Shown: positions 62,899-64,000 of the stretch, one piece after another
Numbering within the stretch: the first letter of the stretch is position 1
Layout: each line of letters starts with the position of its first letter
NCBI GenBank assembly: GCA_963838805.1
Contig: CAWISK010000008.1
Location: forward strand, 372,001 to 436,000
Direction: 5' to 3'
Source of the DNA: CAVRQM01 sp963838805
Lineage (GTDB): Bacteria > Pseudomonadota > Alphaproteobacteria > Acetobacterales > Acetobacteraceae
Length of the DNA: 64,000 nt
Notes under the pieces: generated by a model
Database searches by the model: none
What the model saw: the letters and a program-made list of their open reading frames with translations, nothing else
Told to the model about the DNA's origin: nothing
Translations under genes and position numbers: made by a program

Positions 62899-63999
62899 TC
62901 ACCTCGCCAGCGACACGACTTCCCCCGTCCGGATGCTTCGGTCCGCCGCCAGCACGATGCGTAGGCTGTTCACAGCGTCCTGCATGTGATCGGTCAAGTC
63001 CAGATTCTCGCGGATGGCGCGCAGCAGGTACGCCTGCTCGCGCTCGCAGAGCGCGTTGTGGTCCGGCTCGTCATCCATGCGGAACAGCTCGTCCGGTTGT
63101 GCCAGCGAGTTGTCCGCGCGCAGCGCCGAGTGGTGCAGGCGGATGGCGCTGGTCTTGGTGTGGCTGTCGATGTCCGACGAGGCGGTGGCGGCCGCACCCT
63201 CACCGGCGGCGGAACCCTGCTCGGCCGCGACGATGCTGACGGCACCTTTCGGCCCTACCACGTCCTTCACGAAATAGGCGATCTCGCTCATCATCGGTCC
63301 CCAGCCGGCCTCGTACCAGCCGACCGAGCCATCGTCGAAGACGACATGCAGATGGCCGTAATTGTACATGCCGGGGTTAAGTTCGTCGGACAGCCGCGCC
63401 CCGATGCCATGCACGCGCACCGGCTTGGCGCCGGTCATCTGGCACATCACGTCCACGTAATGCACGCCGCAATCGACGATCGGCGAAAGCGAGTTCATCA
63501 GGTTCTTGTGCCAGGTCCAGGCAGGGCCGATGGATTGCTGGTTCAGGTTCATGCGCATCGCCAGCGGCTTGCCCAGCGTGCGCGCCAGTTCCACGAGCTT
63601 CATCCAGGACGGGTGGTGGCGCAGGATGTAGCCCACGACCAGCTTGCGGTCCGCCGCCACCGTCGCGTCAACCACGGACTGGGCGTCCTCCACCGTCTCG
63701 GCGATCGGCTTTTCCACGAACACGTGCGCGCCCGCGGCAAACGCCTGCTTCGCATAGGCTGCGTGGGTATCGGGCCAGGTGTTGATCGAGACCACATCCG
63801 GCCTGGTCTCGGCCAGCGCCTGCGCATACTCGCAGTAGCGGGGAATGTCGCTCCAATGCGCCGGCAGATCGTGACGTTCGCCGATGCCGCGCGCGCACAG
63901 GCCGCACAGCTCGAAGCCGTCCAGCCTGTCATAGGCCAGCGCGTGCGACAGGCCCATATTGCCCAGGCCCACGACCAGGACGCGCAAATTGTCCGGCAT
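62899..63999 (-). CDS. Gfo/Idh/MocA-family NAD(P)-dependent oxidoreductase
   Basis: This 366-residue sugar or polyol oxidoreductase has an N-terminal Rossmann domain (RVLVVGLGNMGLSHALAYDR, VVSINTWPDTHAAYAKQAFA, HVFVEKPIAETVEDAQSVVD) and a C-terminal domain (GYILRHHPSWMKLVELARTL, IVDCGVHYVDVMCQMTGAK). The EKP lysine and the D-x3-H pair (DCGVHYVD) used in catalysis are present. ATG 63999 is the last but one base region of the window and appears to be the true start. With the convergent FGGY kinase it suggests a sugar or inositol-type pathway. Intact. Confidence 0.9.
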   Translation of the reverse strand: MPDNLRVLVVGLGNMGLSHALAYDRLDGFELCGLCARGIGERHDLPAHWSDIPRYCEYAQALAETRPDVVSINTWPDTHAAYAKQAFAAGAHVFVEKPIAETVEDAQSVVDATVAADRKLVVGYILRHHPSWMKLVELARTLGKPLAMRMNLNQQSIGPAWTWHKNLMNSLSPIVDCGVHYVDVMCQMTGAKPVRVHGIGARLSDELNPGMYNYGHLHVVFDDGSVGWYEAGWGPMMSEIAYFVKDVVGPKGAVSIVAAEQGSAAGEGAAATASSDIDSHTKTSAIRLHHSALRADNSLAQPDELFRMDDEPDHNALCEREQAYLLRAIRENLDLTDHMQDAVNSLRIVLAADRSIRTGEVVSLAR

Positions 64000-64000
64000 G

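Noticed and set aside
1..64000. CRISPR arrays, insertion sequences, prophage or toxin-antitoxin genes
   Set aside because: No regularly spaced direct repeats, transposase or integrase motifs, or small antitoxin-toxin pairs were recognised anywhere in the window.

Overview
This 64 kb window comes from a high-GC Gram-negative bacterium, most likely an alphaproteobacterium of the Rhodospirillales/Acetobacteraceae type. The signs are very GC-rich codon use, an LPS export block lptF-lptG-lptD-surA-rsmA, an HldE-type heptose kinase, dense operons with ATGA/GTGA stop-start overlaps, and a dodecin. No tRNA, rRNA, CRISPR array, insertion sequence or phage gene was recognised. The taxonomic call is inference.

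Layout. 0-10 kb: a partial HldE whose cytidylyltransferase half has lost its HxGH motif, a coupled pair of degenerate EAL proteins, a GAF/HisKA_2 kinase, an ABC-2 exporter pair and small housekeeping genes. 10-13 kb: a compositionally atypical beta-rich protein and rmuC. 13-25.5 kb: a long minus-strand operon, tetR - M20 amidohydrolase - peptide-type ABC substrate-binding protein - dppB - dppC - OoxA/HcnB-like - OoxB/DAO-like - dppD - dppF. A D-amino acid aminotransferase gene sits antisense inside it and a class V aminotransferase is divergent to tetR. This looks like uptake plus oxidative degradation of an opine-like or N-acyl/D-amino acid compound. 25.5-33.7 kb: BrkB-like protein, SDR, NUDIX, Atm1-like exporter, rpmB, an ATPase-only sensor-kinase-like protein and a secreted transglutaminase-like protein. 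33.7-42.5 kb: an IclR-controlled region, with a sugar ABC transporter plus SDR and SMP-30 lactonase on one side and a signal-less SBP-like protein coupled to a CoA-transferase and an enoyl-CoA hydratase on the other. 42.5-46.3 kb: dodecin, a peptidoglycan-binding protein, and lactate racemase LarA divergent from an FAD-linked 2-hydroxyacid dehydrogenase. 46-58 kb: polytopic envelope proteins followed by lptF, lptG, lptD, surA, rsmA and tlyA. 58-64 kb: LysR, a glutathione S-transferase remnant, a PNPOx-family protein, an M42 peptidase coupled to an FGGY kinase, and a Gfo/Idh/MocA oxidoreductase.

Two global observations matter. First, about 20 conserved genes are broken by single-base shifts, nearly all equal to one extra base and often in a short homopolymer. 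I read this as assembly or sequencing error rather than gene decay, so these genes are annotated across their full span with the break stated. Second, three copies of a long CCCTCTCCC-type palindrome occur; two of them sit exactly between a substrate-binding-protein gene and the first permease gene of an ABC operon, the place occupied by REP elements in E. coli malE-malF.
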